A stretch of 64,000 bases of DNA, taken from the NCBI RefSeq assembly GCF_005047355.1, contig NZ_SUMC01000034.1, positions 30,948 through 94,947 of the forward strand. The letters are read 5' to 3'. The notes below the pieces were generated by a model. The model worked only from the letters and a program-made list of their open reading frames with translations. It ran no database searches and was not told the origin of the DNA. A program made the position numbers and the translations under genes. How positions within the stretch are numbered: the first letter of the stretch is position 1; each line of letters starts with the position of its first letter. Origin of the DNA: Actinacidiphila oryziradicis. Lineage in GTDB: Bacteria > Actinomycetota > Actinomycetes > Streptomycetales > Streptomycetaceae. Shown piece by piece: positions 41,276-49,795 of this stretch.

Positions 41276-42168
41276 TCAGGCAGGACTGGGACCGGGCAGA
41301 GGTCCCCTGGCCGTTCGTCTCCCGCTCGGACGCATTCGACCGGCTGGCACTCCTCGGTCCCGAAACCGGAACCGTGCACACCGAACTCGGCATCGGCCGC
41401 CTCGGGCCCGGCGGCACGATCGACCTGCACGTGCACTCCTACGAGCAGGCCATCTACGTCCTGGAGGGCGAAGTCGCCGTCCAGATCAACGACAGGGCGT
41501 ATCTCCTGACGCCGGGAGACTATGCGTTCTTCCCTCTCGGTTCCGTGCACGGCTTCGGTAACTCCTCTTCCTCCTCGGCGCGCTGGATGGAGGTGGGAAG
41601 CCCCGTGGCACTGCGCAAGGAAGCGGGCCGGAAGGACACCTTCTTCCCGCGGGACCCCACGCGGCTGCTGCACCGGGCCGCGCCACCGGACCTGGCGGAC
41701 CCCACGCTGGTGCTGGTGGGCCACTACGAGGGAACGGAACCGGACCACGTCAGCCGGGCGACCTCCTCCGACCCGCGCAAACGTTCCTCGGCGGGCATGG
41801 ACACGGCAGTCATGGCCTACAGCGGCATCGCCGTGAAGATGCTCATCGACGAACACCGCGGAGCCGGCCTGCTGAACATGTTCATGGTCGACTACGAGGT
41901 CAACGGCGCCGCCCAGGTGCATGACCATCCCTTCGAGGAGGCCTACTTCTTCCTGGAGGGCGAGACCGACTTCGAGCTGGACGGCACCACTCACCACCTG
42001 CGGCCGGGCGATGTCGCCTGGGCCGGTGTGGGGGAGACCCACGCGTGCTTCAACGCCGAAGGCGGCCGAGTGCGCTGGATCGAGACACAGTCGCCGCTCC
42101 CCCCGGTGCGGCACTCCTACCGCTGGCCCGCCGACTGGGACCGTTACGAGCACGACAACTGCGGCTGA
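41263..42168 (+). CDS. Bicupin
   Basis: A 301-residue protein with two cupin barrels, ATG 41263 after AGGAGGAA. Metal motifs are HVHSYEQAIYVLEGEVAV ... PGDYAFFPLGSVHGF in the first barrel and HDHPFEEAYFFLEGETDFEL ... PGDVAWAGVGETHACF in the second. The second has H-x-H-x4-E as in (S)-ureidoglycine aminohydrolase-like bicupins. It may be an isomerase, dioxygenase or hydrolase in the pathway encoded by this operon. Confidence 0.9.
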   Translation: MPAVVRQDWDRAEVPWPFVSRSDAFDRLALLGPETGTVHTELGIGRLGPGGTIDLHVHSYEQAIYVLEGEVAVQINDRAYLLTPGDYAFFPLGSVHGFGNSSSSSARWMEVGSPVALRKEAGRKDTFFPRDPTRLLHRAAPPDLADPTLVLVGHYEGTEPDHVSRATSSDPRKRSSAGMDTAVMAYSGIAVKMLIDEHRGAGLLNMFMVDYEVNGAAQVHDHPFEEAYFFLEGETDFELDGTTHHLRPGDVAWAGVGETHACFNAEGGRVRWIETQSPLPPVRHSYRWPADWDRYEHDNCG

Positions 42169-42183
42169 GAGAGGAAGAGACCT

Positions 42184-42513
42184 GTGTTGGAGCACTACGT
42201 CGTATTCCAGGCCCGTCCGGGCCGGGAGAGGGATCTGGACAGTGCCCTGCGAGCGTTCGCATCAAGCATCGCGGACACCTTGCCGTGCCTGGCCGAGTTC
42301 AGCTGGGGCGAGAACATCAACCCCTCGGGCCGGCAGCACGGCTACACGCACGGCTGCCACGCCCGGCTGACCACCGCGGCCGCCCTGCAGGAGGAGTACT
42401 GGGTCCACCCCGCGCACCAGCTCCTTCTCGGACAGCTGGACGACCTGTGCGAGGACCGCTTCGCCCTCGACTACGTCACCGGCGACGAGGCCGAAGGGGA
42501 GGTCCCCCGGTGA
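42184..42513 (+). CDS. Dabb-domain (dimeric alpha-beta barrel) protein
   Basis: A 109-residue protein, GTG 42184, RBS GAGAGGAAGAG. It has the Dabb pattern: LEHYVVFQARPGRERDLDSALRAFASSIADTLPCLAEFSWGENINP ... HGCHARLTTAAALQEEYWVHPAHQLLLGQLDDLCEDRFALDY. Dabb proteins include small cyclases and isomerases as well as stress proteins. Here position inside a catabolic operon suggests an enzymatic role. Stop overlaps the next start (GTGA). Confidence 0.87.
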   Translation: MLEHYVVFQARPGRERDLDSALRAFASSIADTLPCLAEFSWGENINPSGRQHGYTHGCHARLTTAAALQEEYWVHPAHQLLLGQLDDLCEDRFALDYVTGDEAEGEVPR

Positions 42514-43238
42514 CCGGGCCGCCCACCGCCGAACCGTCGCCGGTCCTCGTGCGCCACGAGCAACGTACGGCCGTGGTGGAACTGGCCAGGCCACCGGCGA
42601 ACATGATCGACGAGACGCTGGCCCTGCGGCTGCGCAGCTGCCTGGAGGAACTGGACGCCTCCAGCGACACCGACGCCATCGTGCTCACCGGGGCAGGCGA
42701 GGTGTTCTGCGGAGGCGCCGACGCCGCCGCGGTGCGGTCCTCGGGCCGGGCGGAGGAGTTCGCCGAGGCGATCACCGGGCTCTTCGCGTTCTTCCCCGCC
42801 TCCACGACCCCGCTGCTGGCCGCGGTCAACGGGGACGCGCTGGCCGGCGGATTCGGCCTGGTCTGCAGCTGCGACATCGTGATCGTCGCGGACGGTGCCC
42901 GCCTCGGCACGAATGAGGCCAAGCTCGGCGGCTGGCCGGCGCTGGCGATGCTCCCGGCGCTGCGGCGCGTCCCGGAGAAAGCGGCGATCAGGAACGTGCT
43001 GACCGGTGAGCCGTTCACCACACCCGAAGCGCTCGCGCTGGGCATCGTCGACGAAGTGGTCGCCTCGGCCGACCTCCTCGCACGGACCCGCCAGTGGGCG
43101 GACGCGGTGACCGTGTCGGGCCGAGCCGTCGCCACCGGGCGTCCGCAGTTCTACCGGGCGCGGCAGCAGACCTATTCGCAGGCGCTCGCCGAGGCCAGGG
43201 GCGCCCTCGCCCGCGCGTTCTCGCCCTCGCAGCCGTGA
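42510..43238 (+). CDS. Enoyl-CoA hydratase/isomerase (crotonase) family
   Basis: A 242-residue crotonase-fold protein from GTG 42510. The oxyanion-hole segments are LTGAGEVFCGGADAAAVR and VNGDALAGGFGLVCSCDIVIVADGARLGTNEAKLGGWPALAMLPALRR. The first motif has FCGGAD rather than FSAGAD. Of the catalytic Glu positions, one falls in NEAKLG. It probably acts on an acyl-CoA, linking this operon to central metabolism. Confidence 0.9.
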   Translation: MTGPPTAEPSPVLVRHEQRTAVVELARPPANMIDETLALRLRSCLEELDASSDTDAIVLTGAGEVFCGGADAAAVRSSGRAEEFAEAITGLFAFFPASTTPLLAAVNGDALAGGFGLVCSCDIVIVADGARLGTNEAKLGGWPALAMLPALRRVPEKAAIRNVLTGEPFTTPEALALGIVDEVVASADLLARTRQWADAVTVSGRAVATGRPQFYRARQQTYSQALAEARGALARAFSPSQP

Positions 43239-43335
43239 CGGCACGCGAACAGTGAACAGTAGGATCTCCACCAGAGGCTGCAGGGACGACGCAACCGACT
43301 TCCGGACACGACGATCGAGACCAAAGGGAGCGCGC

Positions 43336-44118
43336 GTGGCGAGGAACGGCGAGAAGGGCGCCGCGGCCCCGGACCGGCCGGTCGACATGAGCTCCATGGG
43401 AAAAGTGCTGGTCAAGCGGCTCTCCGACGAGGTGGCCGAAAAGATCAGGACGTTCATCGTCGAGAACGGACTCGTGGAAGGCACCCGGCTGCCCTCCGAG
43501 CGTGCCCTCGCCGAGCAGTTCGGCGCCAGCAGACCGACCGTGAGCCAGGCGCTGCGGTCGCTGTCGCTCATGGGCCTGGTGGAGATCCGGCGTGGCTCCG
43601 GCGCGTACGTCATCCGCCAGCCGGACATCAACATGAAGGCGTCGGTCAGCCTGATGCTCGAACTCGACGCCGGCGGCGTCTCGAGCCTGGCCGATCTTCG
43701 CTTCTGGCTGGAGACCCTGGGCGTCCGTGAGTCGGTGGCCGCCGCCGCCCCTGAGCAGCTGCGGCTCGCGCGCGCCGCCCTGGACCGGCTGCGCGCGAGC
43801 ATGGGGGAGACCTCGACCTGGATCGCCGCCGACACGATCTTCCACTCCACCGTCGTCGGCACGGCGCGCAACCCGTATCTGACCGCCATGTACGAAAGCG
43901 TGCACACCGCGGTCATCTCCTACGAGTACCGGCCCTGGGTGGACAACGACGAGGTACCCCGGTGGCTGCGCCCCGAGGAGGCCGAAGAACAGTTCGCGTT
44001 GCACGAGCCGATCGTCGCGGCGCTCGAGGCCGGCGACGCCGAAGCGGCGGTGCTCGCCGTCCGGCACCACCACGAGGTGATGCTCAACCACTTGCGTGGC
44101 CGATCTCCGTCAACGTGA
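43336..44118 (+). CDS. GntR/FadR-family regulator of the transketolase operon
   Basis: A 260-residue repressor from GTG 43336 (RBS AAAGGGAG). Winged helix: RLPSERALAEQFGASRPTVSQALRSLSLMGLVEIRRGSGAYV. The FCD ligand domain follows, with metal-type positions in ADTIFHSTVV, LHEPIVAALEAGD and VRHHHEVMLNHL. It is the last gene of the operon; the CCAATT/TTGGTC array before the first gene is the likely target. Confidence 0.9.
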   Translation: MARNGEKGAAAPDRPVDMSSMGKVLVKRLSDEVAEKIRTFIVENGLVEGTRLPSERALAEQFGASRPTVSQALRSLSLMGLVEIRRGSGAYVIRQPDINMKASVSLMLELDAGGVSSLADLRFWLETLGVRESVAAAAPEQLRLARAALDRLRASMGETSTWIAADTIFHSTVVGTARNPYLTAMYESVHTAVISYEYRPWVDNDEVPRWLRPEEAEEQFALHEPIVAALEAGDAEAAVLAVRHHHEVMLNHLRGRSPST

Positions 44119-44244
44119 CGCCGCCGCCCACCGGCGCGGCACGGTGACCACTCGGCCGCACCGGCCGGCGTCAGCTCAACAGTGGTCCGGGCTCACGGCG
44201 ACGCCGCCCGGCATGGCGGCCCAAACCCGGGCCGAAGCAAGCCG

Positions 44245-44280
44245 CGAAGGCGGCGCCCCTCGCAGGGTGCACCGCCTTCG
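44245..44280. terminator. Hairpin between convergent GntR and chitinase genes
   Basis: CGAAGGCGG (44245-44253) and CCGCCTTCG (44272-44280) are perfect inverses, 18-base loop that can partly pair (CCCCT/AGGGT). Just to the right the 12-mer TTCGGGTTACCG occurs twice within 30 bases (44277-44302). Confidence 0.65.
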
Positions 44281-44355
44281 GGTTACCGTTTTCGGGTTAC
44301 CGGGCCAAGGCCCGTGCCGGCTCGGCATTCACCGCACCGTTCACCGGCGCACCGC

Positions 44356-45501
44356 TCACATGCGCCGGCCCCGGGCCGCCCGTTCCGCCGAGGTGGAGCT
44401 CGGTGAGGCCAGGGCGGGGATGCTGTCGGCCTTGGTCCTGCTGCCGCTGGTGAACGGCTCGAAGGCGTGGCTGAAGTACCAGGCCGACTGCGGGACGCCG
44501 GAGCAGGAGCCGGCACCGGCGGTGCCGGGGCAGCCGCCGTTGTCGCGCTCGAGTGCCCAGAAGGAGAGGGTGTTGATTCCCTTCGAGACGGCCCAGTTCT
44601 CCACCGTGACCGCGTCCGCCGTGGTGAACGTCTCCTCGGGTCCGTAGTCGTCGATCCCGGGCATCTCGGTGACGCCGATCATGCCCCACAGTCGCGCGGA
44701 TCGCCTCGAGGGGTAGAGCGCGGCCAGTTGGTCGTGCAGACCGGCCGCGGCTGTCTTGGTGTCGGCGGCCATGTCGTGGGTGGCGCCGTCCCAGTAGTCG
44801 AACGTCATGATGTTGACGACGTCGACGCGGGCGCCGTTCGAGACGGCGTTCTGCAGCAGGGCCACGCCACTGGGCGCGAGTCCGGTCGCGAAGGAGGGCA
44901 GGGTGTAAGAGAACTGCACGCTGCGGCCGGTGTGGCGGGCCCAGCGCTCGACCTGCGCGACCGCCTTGTTACGGCGGTCGATCCCGGCGGTGTTCTTGAT
45001 CGAGTCGCCCTCGATGTCGAGGTCGATGCGGGTCACGCCGTACGTCGTGACCAGGCTTTCGTACACCGAGGCGATGGAGTCGACGCTTGTGCAGCTGTCG
45101 GCGAGCTCAGTCCCGTTGCCGTCTGCCAAGCCACCGCCGAAGGACGGGATGACATTGCCGCCGCGCTTCTGGATCGTCGCGATGTCACTGCCGAAGACCG
45201 ACTCGGACACCGGCTGGGTGGTGTTCCCGTTCCAGTACGCCGTACACGACCCGGGCGAGGCCGTCTGGAGGAACGCCATCGTCAGGTACTTGTTGCCCGA
45301 CTGAGCGGCGAGTGAGGCCGGGCTCTCGCCGGTCCACGTCTCGAAGTACGGCGCCGCCACGTGGGCCGGCATGGGGGCCGAACCGGCCGGCCCGGCCGCA
45401 GCGGCATGCGCGGCGCCTCCGCCGATCACAACCAGTCCGGCGGAAACGGCAGCGGTGGTCATACCGGCCAGCAGCGCACGAACGGGTCTGGATCGTCTCA
45501 T
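44356..45501 (-). CDS. Secreted GH18 chitinase
   Basis: A 381-residue exported enzyme. ATG 45501 with GGGAG upstream gives a signal peptide (MRRSRPVRALLAG ... GGGAAHAAAA). Catalytic features: SxGG in VIPSFGGG, the DxDxE core in VTRIDLDIEG (Glu is the acid), MTFDYW and the terminal Trp in LSFWALERDNGG. No carbohydrate-binding module is present. Degrades chitin outside the cell. A DasR-type element sits between its likely -35 and -10, so it should be induced by N-acetylglucosamine metabolism. Confidence 0.93.
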   Translation of the reverse strand: MRRSRPVRALLAGMTTAAVSAGLVVIGGGAAHAAAAGPAGSAPMPAHVAAPYFETWTGESPASLAAQSGNKYLTMAFLQTASPGSCTAYWNGNTTQPVSESVFGSDIATIQKRGGNVIPSFGGGLADGNGTELADSCTSVDSIASVYESLVTTYGVTRIDLDIEGDSIKNTAGIDRRNKAVAQVERWARHTGRSVQFSYTLPSFATGLAPSGVALLQNAVSNGARVDVVNIMTFDYWDGATHDMAADTKTAAAGLHDQLAALYPSRRSARLWGMIGVTEMPGIDDYGPEETFTTADAVTVENWAVSKGINTLSFWALERDNGGCPGTAGAGSCSGVPQSAWYFSHAFEPFTSGSRTKADSIPALASPSSTSAERAARGRRM

Positions 45502-45638
45502 CAAGGCTCCCACGGAGTAAAAGAACAGGCAGGACGGGACAGAAATGAGCGCAGAGGCGGTGCGAAATCCGTCCGACCCCCCGTGGCCACCCCAACTCTG
45601 GGAATTCTCCGGACCTGTCGGACGGACTGCGACCTATC

Positions 45639-45664
45639 ATTGGTCTAGTCCAATGGTGTGTCAA
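45639..45664 (-). promoter_or_regulatory. DasR-responsive element within the chitinase promoter
   Basis: ATTGGTCTAGTCCAAT (45639-45654) matches the dre core TGGTCTAGACCA at 11 of 12 positions. On the minus strand a perfect -35 TTGACA occupies 45664-45659 and an ATGATA -10-like hexamer 45640-45635, so the element fills the spacer. This is the known arrangement of Streptomyces chitinase promoters. Confidence 0.85.
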
Positions 45665-45807
45665 GAGTCTTTGCCATGAGCTGGGGACAACAAGGTCCTT
45701 GACAGGCGACGGCCCCGCTCGTCAGCCGATGCCGGCCTCCGTAGCCGGGGATTGGTGCGCCGTGCCGGTGGGGTGCGCCGCCCGGGCTCCCCACCGGCAC
45801 GGACGCG

Positions 45808-47490
45808 TCACGCGGTGATGAGGGTGAACTGCTCCCAGGTGCCGATCGCCGTGCGGCTGGCGATGAGCGGCGAGGCACCGGCGTTGTCGGCCGTGACGTA
45901 CTGCTTGTTGGCCAGGGCGAGCAGGCTGACGGTGCCGTTGGAGTTGTGGATGAGCTGGAACGACTCCCAGGTGCCGACCGCCGTGCGGTTGGCGATCAGC
46001 GGCGAGGTGCCCGTGTTGTCGGCGCAGACGTACAGGCTGTTGGCGTGGGCACGCAGTGCGATGTTGCCGCTGCCCGCGTCGACCATGTCGAACTGCTCCC
46101 AGGTGCCGATCGCTGTGCGGTTGGCGATGAGCGGTGAGGTGCCGGTGTTGTCGGCCGTGACGTACTCGTTGTTGGCCAGGGCGAGCAGGCTGATCACCGT
46201 GCCGGTACTGGCCGATCCGGCGACGGGCGGGGTGGGCCGGGTGGCGGTGAGCGCTATCTGGCCCTTGAGCATCTTGCCGCCGTCGCCGGTCAGCCGAAGG
46301 TAGTAGTCCGACGAGCAGGCCGTGCCGTCCTCGTCCAGCGCCAACAGGCCGGAACCGGCCGGGACCATCGACGCGTTCTCCGCGGTCTTGGCGATCTGGT
46401 TGCCCTCGCCGTACTCGTCGAACATCGAGATGTAGATGCCTTGCGCCCCGGCTCGGACCATGTTGTAGAACTGCCGCCACATGAAGTCGCCGTGCGTGCG
46501 CTGCCGCGCCGATACGTCCCCGGGCAGCACGCATGGCTGGTAGTCGATGCCGTTCGCGTTGCAGTACGCCTGGTCGGGCACGTTATAGGTGTTGTAGACG
46601 TTGTCGGAGTCGGCCGCGGTGCCGATCGCGCCGACCATCCACGGCGAGATCATGTTCATCGCCCCGTAGACGCCGTCGAATCCGGTACGCGAGCCGCTGC
46701 CGCCGACGTGCCATTCGCGCGGCACCCCGCCGATGACGTAACAGCCCTGCCCCTTGAACCAGTTGATGACGTCGAGGCAGGCCGCCGCGGAGAAGTTGTG
46801 GTTGCTGTCGTTGAAGCCGAAGCCCCAGATGCACACGACCGGCTTGCCGTTCTGGCGCGCGTACGCCGAGGAGGCCGTGTGCGCGGACATCTTGTTCGTC
46901 CAGTCGGTCTTGATCTCGGACTGCATGTTCGTCCAGCCCGATACGTCGTACATGACGTAGAATTTCACGCCCTTGGACTCCGCGGAATTGCGCACCTTCT
47001 GCGCCATCGCGTCGCGGGTCGGGCCCTCGCTGCTGTTGGGGTTGAAGCGCTGGAGGGCGGCGGCGTCGCAGCCGTACTGCTTCATCCACGCGAAGTGGGT
47101 GTCGACGCTCTGCTGGTCGTAGGAGGAGAAGAGGGTGGCGGCCCCGCCGCCGTTGAAGTTCGAGTACGCGGTCTGGTACGTCTTGCTGTACTCGCGCATG
47201 TCCGGCCACGCCTTGATGGCGTTGTTGGACGGCGACGGCGACTGGCTCCAGTTCTGGCTCCAGTGCCACCAGCCGTTGATCGGGGCACCGTCGCCCGCGC
47301 AGGCGAACCACCCCTGGTAGCCGACGCTGATCTTGCCGACCACATCGCCGGCCGCGCTGGCGGCGGGGGACGCGGCGGAGGTCGCGGTGGCGGCGGCGGC
47401 GGTTCCGGACCCGACGCCGAGCGCGGCCAGACCGGCGGCGGCCGACCCGCCGGCGACCGTAGTGATGAATGTGCGGCGTGAGACTCCCAT
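45808..47490 (-). CDS. Secreted GH71/GH99-like hydrolase with trefoil tail
   Basis: A 560-residue Tat-exported protein (SRRTFITTVAGG then hydrophobic core and Ala-rich cleavage region). The catalytic part (GKISVGYQGWFACAGDGAPINGWWHWSQ, YDQQSVDTHFAWMKQYGCDAAALQRF, GVKFYVMYDVSGW, QNGKPVVCIWGFGFND, GGVPREWHVGG, DFMWRQFYNMVRAGAQGIYISMFDEYGEGNQI) resembles GH71/GH99-like and xylosidase/arabinosidase-type entries. The tail holds three fascin-like repeats around LALANNEYVTADN, RAHANSLYVCADN and LALANKQYVTADN, each ending ANRTAIGTWEQF or similar. Substrate is likely a polysaccharide. Confidence 0.87.
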   Translation of the reverse strand: MGVSRRTFITTVAGGSAAAGLAALGVGSGTAAAATATSAASPAASAAGDVVGKISVGYQGWFACAGDGAPINGWWHWSQNWSQSPSPSNNAIKAWPDMREYSKTYQTAYSNFNGGGAATLFSSYDQQSVDTHFAWMKQYGCDAAALQRFNPNSSEGPTRDAMAQKVRNSAESKGVKFYVMYDVSGWTNMQSEIKTDWTNKMSAHTASSAYARQNGKPVVCIWGFGFNDSNHNFSAAACLDVINWFKGQGCYVIGGVPREWHVGGSGSRTGFDGVYGAMNMISPWMVGAIGTAADSDNVYNTYNVPDQAYCNANGIDYQPCVLPGDVSARQRTHGDFMWRQFYNMVRAGAQGIYISMFDEYGEGNQIAKTAENASMVPAGSGLLALDEDGTACSSDYYLRLTGDGGKMLKGQIALTATRPTPPVAGSASTGTVISLLALANNEYVTADNTGTSPLIANRTAIGTWEQFDMVDAGSGNIALRAHANSLYVCADNTGTSPLIANRTAVGTWESFQLIHNSNGTVSLLALANKQYVTADNAGASPLIASRTAIGTWEQFTLITA

Positions 47491-47958
47491 GGATGACTCC
47501 GATGTTCAACGGCGCGTTCAGCAGCTGAACTCAGTGCCCCGCGGCAGGACATGCCGAAGCCGTCATGACTCGCCGGTGAATTCCGCTCCATTTGCGCATG
47601 CTTGTGGTGGGGGGAGGTGCGGGTCCAGTCCATGACACGCACCGCGCTGAGCACTTCCGCATAGGCGGTTTCAGGTAACGCGTGGATTCAACTCCTGAAC
47701 CAAACGTCTCGTCAAGAGTCTTGCTGGCACCGACAATTGATCCCTTTAACGCCGGTTCACACTGGTGAATGGAGGGTGCAGTCCTCCAGTCCGGGCCGAA
47801 AAGATCGGAGGACCTATTTGACAACTTGTTCGAACGGTGGTCACCGTGACGGGATCCCTCCCGGGGCGGGTGCGTCATGCTCGCGAAAAGTGCTCTCCCG
47901 AGCCGTCGTGGGGTCATCCGGGACGGAGGACGGGACCCCTCCGCTCGGAAAGCGAACA
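47491..47958. promoter_or_regulatory. Long upstream region of the GH71/99-like gene
   Basis: 468 bp without a supported gene. On the minus strand AAGACTCTTGAC (47722-47711) supplies a -35 (TTGACG at 47717-47712), the same 12-mer found at the chitinase -35 (45671-45660). A TTGAAT hexamer follows 18 bases later. The implied leader to ATG 47490 is about 195 bases. No DasR palindrome is seen here. Confidence 0.5.
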
Positions 47959-48150
47959 ATGTCGTATTATAAAATTCTATCGTCGATCTGCGCCCTCTCC
48001 ATGGCGGTTATCAGCACCCAGGCCGGCTCGTCGAACCCCCTGGCCGATGGGCTGGTGTTGCTACTGGGATTGGCCCTCCACGCGTTCCTGGCCCTGGACA
48101 TGACCCGCAAGGCCCGGGAGAAGAAGAATCCGGATGGTAGGCATCGCTGA
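47959..48150 (+). CDS. Small membrane protein
   Basis: A 63-residue frame from ATG 47959, weak ribosome site (GGAAAG). MSYYKILSSICALSMAVIS begins one hydrophobic segment and LADGLVLLLGLALHAFLALDM a second, ending in a basic tail (RKAREKKNPDGRHR). The first codons are AT-rich compared with neighbours. No family recognised. Confidence 0.5.
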   Translation: MSYYKILSSICALSMAVISTQAGSSNPLADGLVLLLGLALHAFLALDMTRKAREKKNPDGRHR

Positions 48151-48152
48151 CG

Positions 48153-48390
48153 GTGTGACGGTGTCCTCGACCGCATCCCCGGCGCTGCTCGGTACGCACC
48201 GCTGACCGAGATGGTGCGCGCGTGGAACGACGAGTCGCCTGGCATCGTCGAGCGGCTCAACGCACAGACCCCGCTGCGCCGCTCCGCCGACCCCGACGAG
48301 ATCGCCCAGGCCGCCGCCTGGCTCCTCAGCGACCGCTCCTCCTACGTCACCGGCACGGTCCTCCGGGTCGACGGAGGCGCGCGGGCCTGA
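48153..48390 (+). pseudogene. C-terminal fragment of a short-chain dehydrogenase
   Basis: Reads GVLDRIPGAARYAPLTEMV, then NAQTPLRRSADPDEIAQAAA, WLLSDRSSYVTGTVLRVDGG and a stop at 48388. This is the standard end of an SDR reductase (ADPDEIA ... LLSDRSSYVTG ... VDGG). The cofactor site and catalytic Tyr/Lys are absent. The longest frame from ATG 48211 has 59 residues. A decayed gene. Confidence 0.8.
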
Positions 48391-48602
48391 CCCGGGGATG
48401 CGGCCGCGTCGGCTGACCGCGAGGCGACATGGCCGCGCGGGCCTGCTTGATGTTCACGCTGCAAGAACCCGCGTGGCCATCGCCGCGTCACGGCCCTGAC
48501 CGGTCACGGACGCCCGGTGCTCGCGGGGGATCGGGATCACGGTGTCGGGACTCGCCTCGCCTCGCTCTGTCGGCGAAGATTCTGAAGTTTGCCATTCCTT
48601 TA

Positions 48603-48628
48603 CAACCTGTCCCTGGGCTGTCTCGTCT
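48603..48628 (+). promoter_or_regulatory. Candidate ECF-sigma promoter of the surface protein cassette
   Basis: CAACC (48603-48607), 16-bp spacer, CGTCT (48624-48628). The AAC-type -35 and CGTC -10 are typical of ECF sigma promoters. It lies 67 bp before the surface protein gene. The ECF sigma factor two genes downstream may drive it, giving an autoregulatory loop (inference). The rest of 48391-48694 shows nothing coding. Confidence 0.45.
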
Positions 48629-48694
48629 CTTCGCACGTCCACAACGGAGCCCGTCGTCATCCGTGGCGGCGGGCCGGTGAGAGAGAAGCCGTTC

Positions 48695-49078
48695 ATGCGC
48701 AAAAACCCCTTGCTCCCCTTCGCCTTGGCCTGCGCCGCGCTTGTGCTCGGCGCGGGGCCCGCGCTCGCGGCCAGCTCTACGCCGACGCCGCAGCCCACCA
48801 AGGCCAGCCCGTCCACAGCCCAGGCGACTGCGCCTCCGTCTGCGGCTCAGTCGGCAAAGCCGACCGGCCAGGCGACTGCGGCTCCGTCTGCGGCTCCGGC
48901 AACAACGTCGCCCGGCCAGGTCCAGAGTGTGCCCCAGGGCGCGCCGGACACCGGGGTTCCGCTCAGGGCCAGTGGGAACAGTGACACGGTTGTCACCAGT
49001 TCGCTGGCGGCCGGTGCCGTGCTCCTCGGCGGTGTCGGTGTGGTCGTCATGCGCCGCAGGTCCAAGGTCCGGGGCTGA
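48695..49078 (+). CDS. Wall-anchored surface protein with PDTG sorting signal
   Basis: A 127-residue exported protein. ATG 48695 gives a signal peptide (RKNPLLPFALACAALVLGA ... PALA). The middle is Pro/Ala/Ser/Thr-rich and disordered with repeats around PSAAQSAKPTGQATAAPSAA. The end carries APDTG, a hydrophobic segment (VTSSLAAGAVLLGGVGVVVM) and RRRSK, an LPXTG-like sorting signal with Ala in place of Leu. The sortase gene follows after three bases, so it is the obvious substrate. Confidence 0.8.
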   Translation: MRKNPLLPFALACAALVLGAGPALAASSTPTPQPTKASPSTAQATAPPSAAQSAKPTGQATAAPSAAPATTSPGQVQSVPQGAPDTGVPLRASGNSDTVVTSSLAAGAVLLGGVGVVVMRRRSKVRG

Positions 49079-49081
49079 CTC

Positions 49082-49795
49082 TTGCCAGGAACCGAGGGCG
49101 CTGCGCGTGTCCATGGGCGGCTGATGGCGGTGCTGCTGGCCGTGCTGGTCGCCGCGCCGCTGCTGGCCGGGTGCGGCTCCGGGACCGGCTCCACGGCCGG
49201 TTCCGGTTCCGGGACCGCGAGCGGTTCCGGGACCGCGACCGGTTCCGGGGCCGGGGCCGCGCGTGGGACGGCGGCGTCCGGGGCGCCGGCGACCGGCGGC
49301 ACGGCCGCGCCGCGCCCGCTCGCGCGGTCCGTGCCGGTGCGGCTGGAGATCCCGGGAATCGGGGTCGATACGCCCGTCATCCGGCTGGGGCTGGCGAAGG
49401 ACGGCAGCGTGCAGGTGCCGCCGATCGAGAAGAACGCTCCGGCGGGCTGGTACCAGGGGTCGCCGACACCCGGCCAGATCGGCCCCTCGGTGATCCTGGC
49501 CCATGTGACCGTCGGTCAGTACGGGGACGGGGTCTTCCTGCACCTGAGCCGCCTGAAGAAGGGGGACCACATCCTGGCGCGGCTGCAGGACGGGGCATCG
49601 GCCGATTTCACCGTGGACAGGGTGCAGACGGTTGCCAAGTCCAGCTTCCCCACCGACGCGGTGTACGGGAACGTCAGCCACCCGGCCCTGCGGCTGATCA
49701 CCTGCGGTGGCCCCCGTATCGGCGGCGGAGGCGGCTACCGTGACAATGTCGTGGTGTACGCATCCCTCACCACCGCACACGAGGCGGCCCGTTGA
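49082..49795 (+). CDS. Class F sortase, lipoprotein type
   Basis: A 237-residue sortase. With the TTG start at 49082 the n-region has two Arg and one His and the signal ends in LLAGC, a lipobox; an ATG at 49124 would lose all positive charge. A Gly/Ser/Thr linker precedes the catalytic domain: VRLEIPGIGVDTPVIRLGL, IGPSVILAHVT (His) and LRLITCGGP (nucleophile Cys). It attaches proteins with LPXTG-like signals, probably the neighbouring APDTG protein. Stop overlaps the next start (TTGA). Confidence 0.87.
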   Translation: MPGTEGAARVHGRLMAVLLAVLVAAPLLAGCGSGTGSTAGSGSGTASGSGTATGSGAGAARGTAASGAPATGGTAAPRPLARSVPVRLEIPGIGVDTPVIRLGLAKDGSVQVPPIEKNAPAGWYQGSPTPGQIGPSVILAHVTVGQYGDGVFLHLSRLKKGDHILARLQDGASADFTVDRVQTVAKSSFPTDAVYGNVSHPALRLITCGGPRIGGGGGYRDNVVVYASLTTAHEAAR

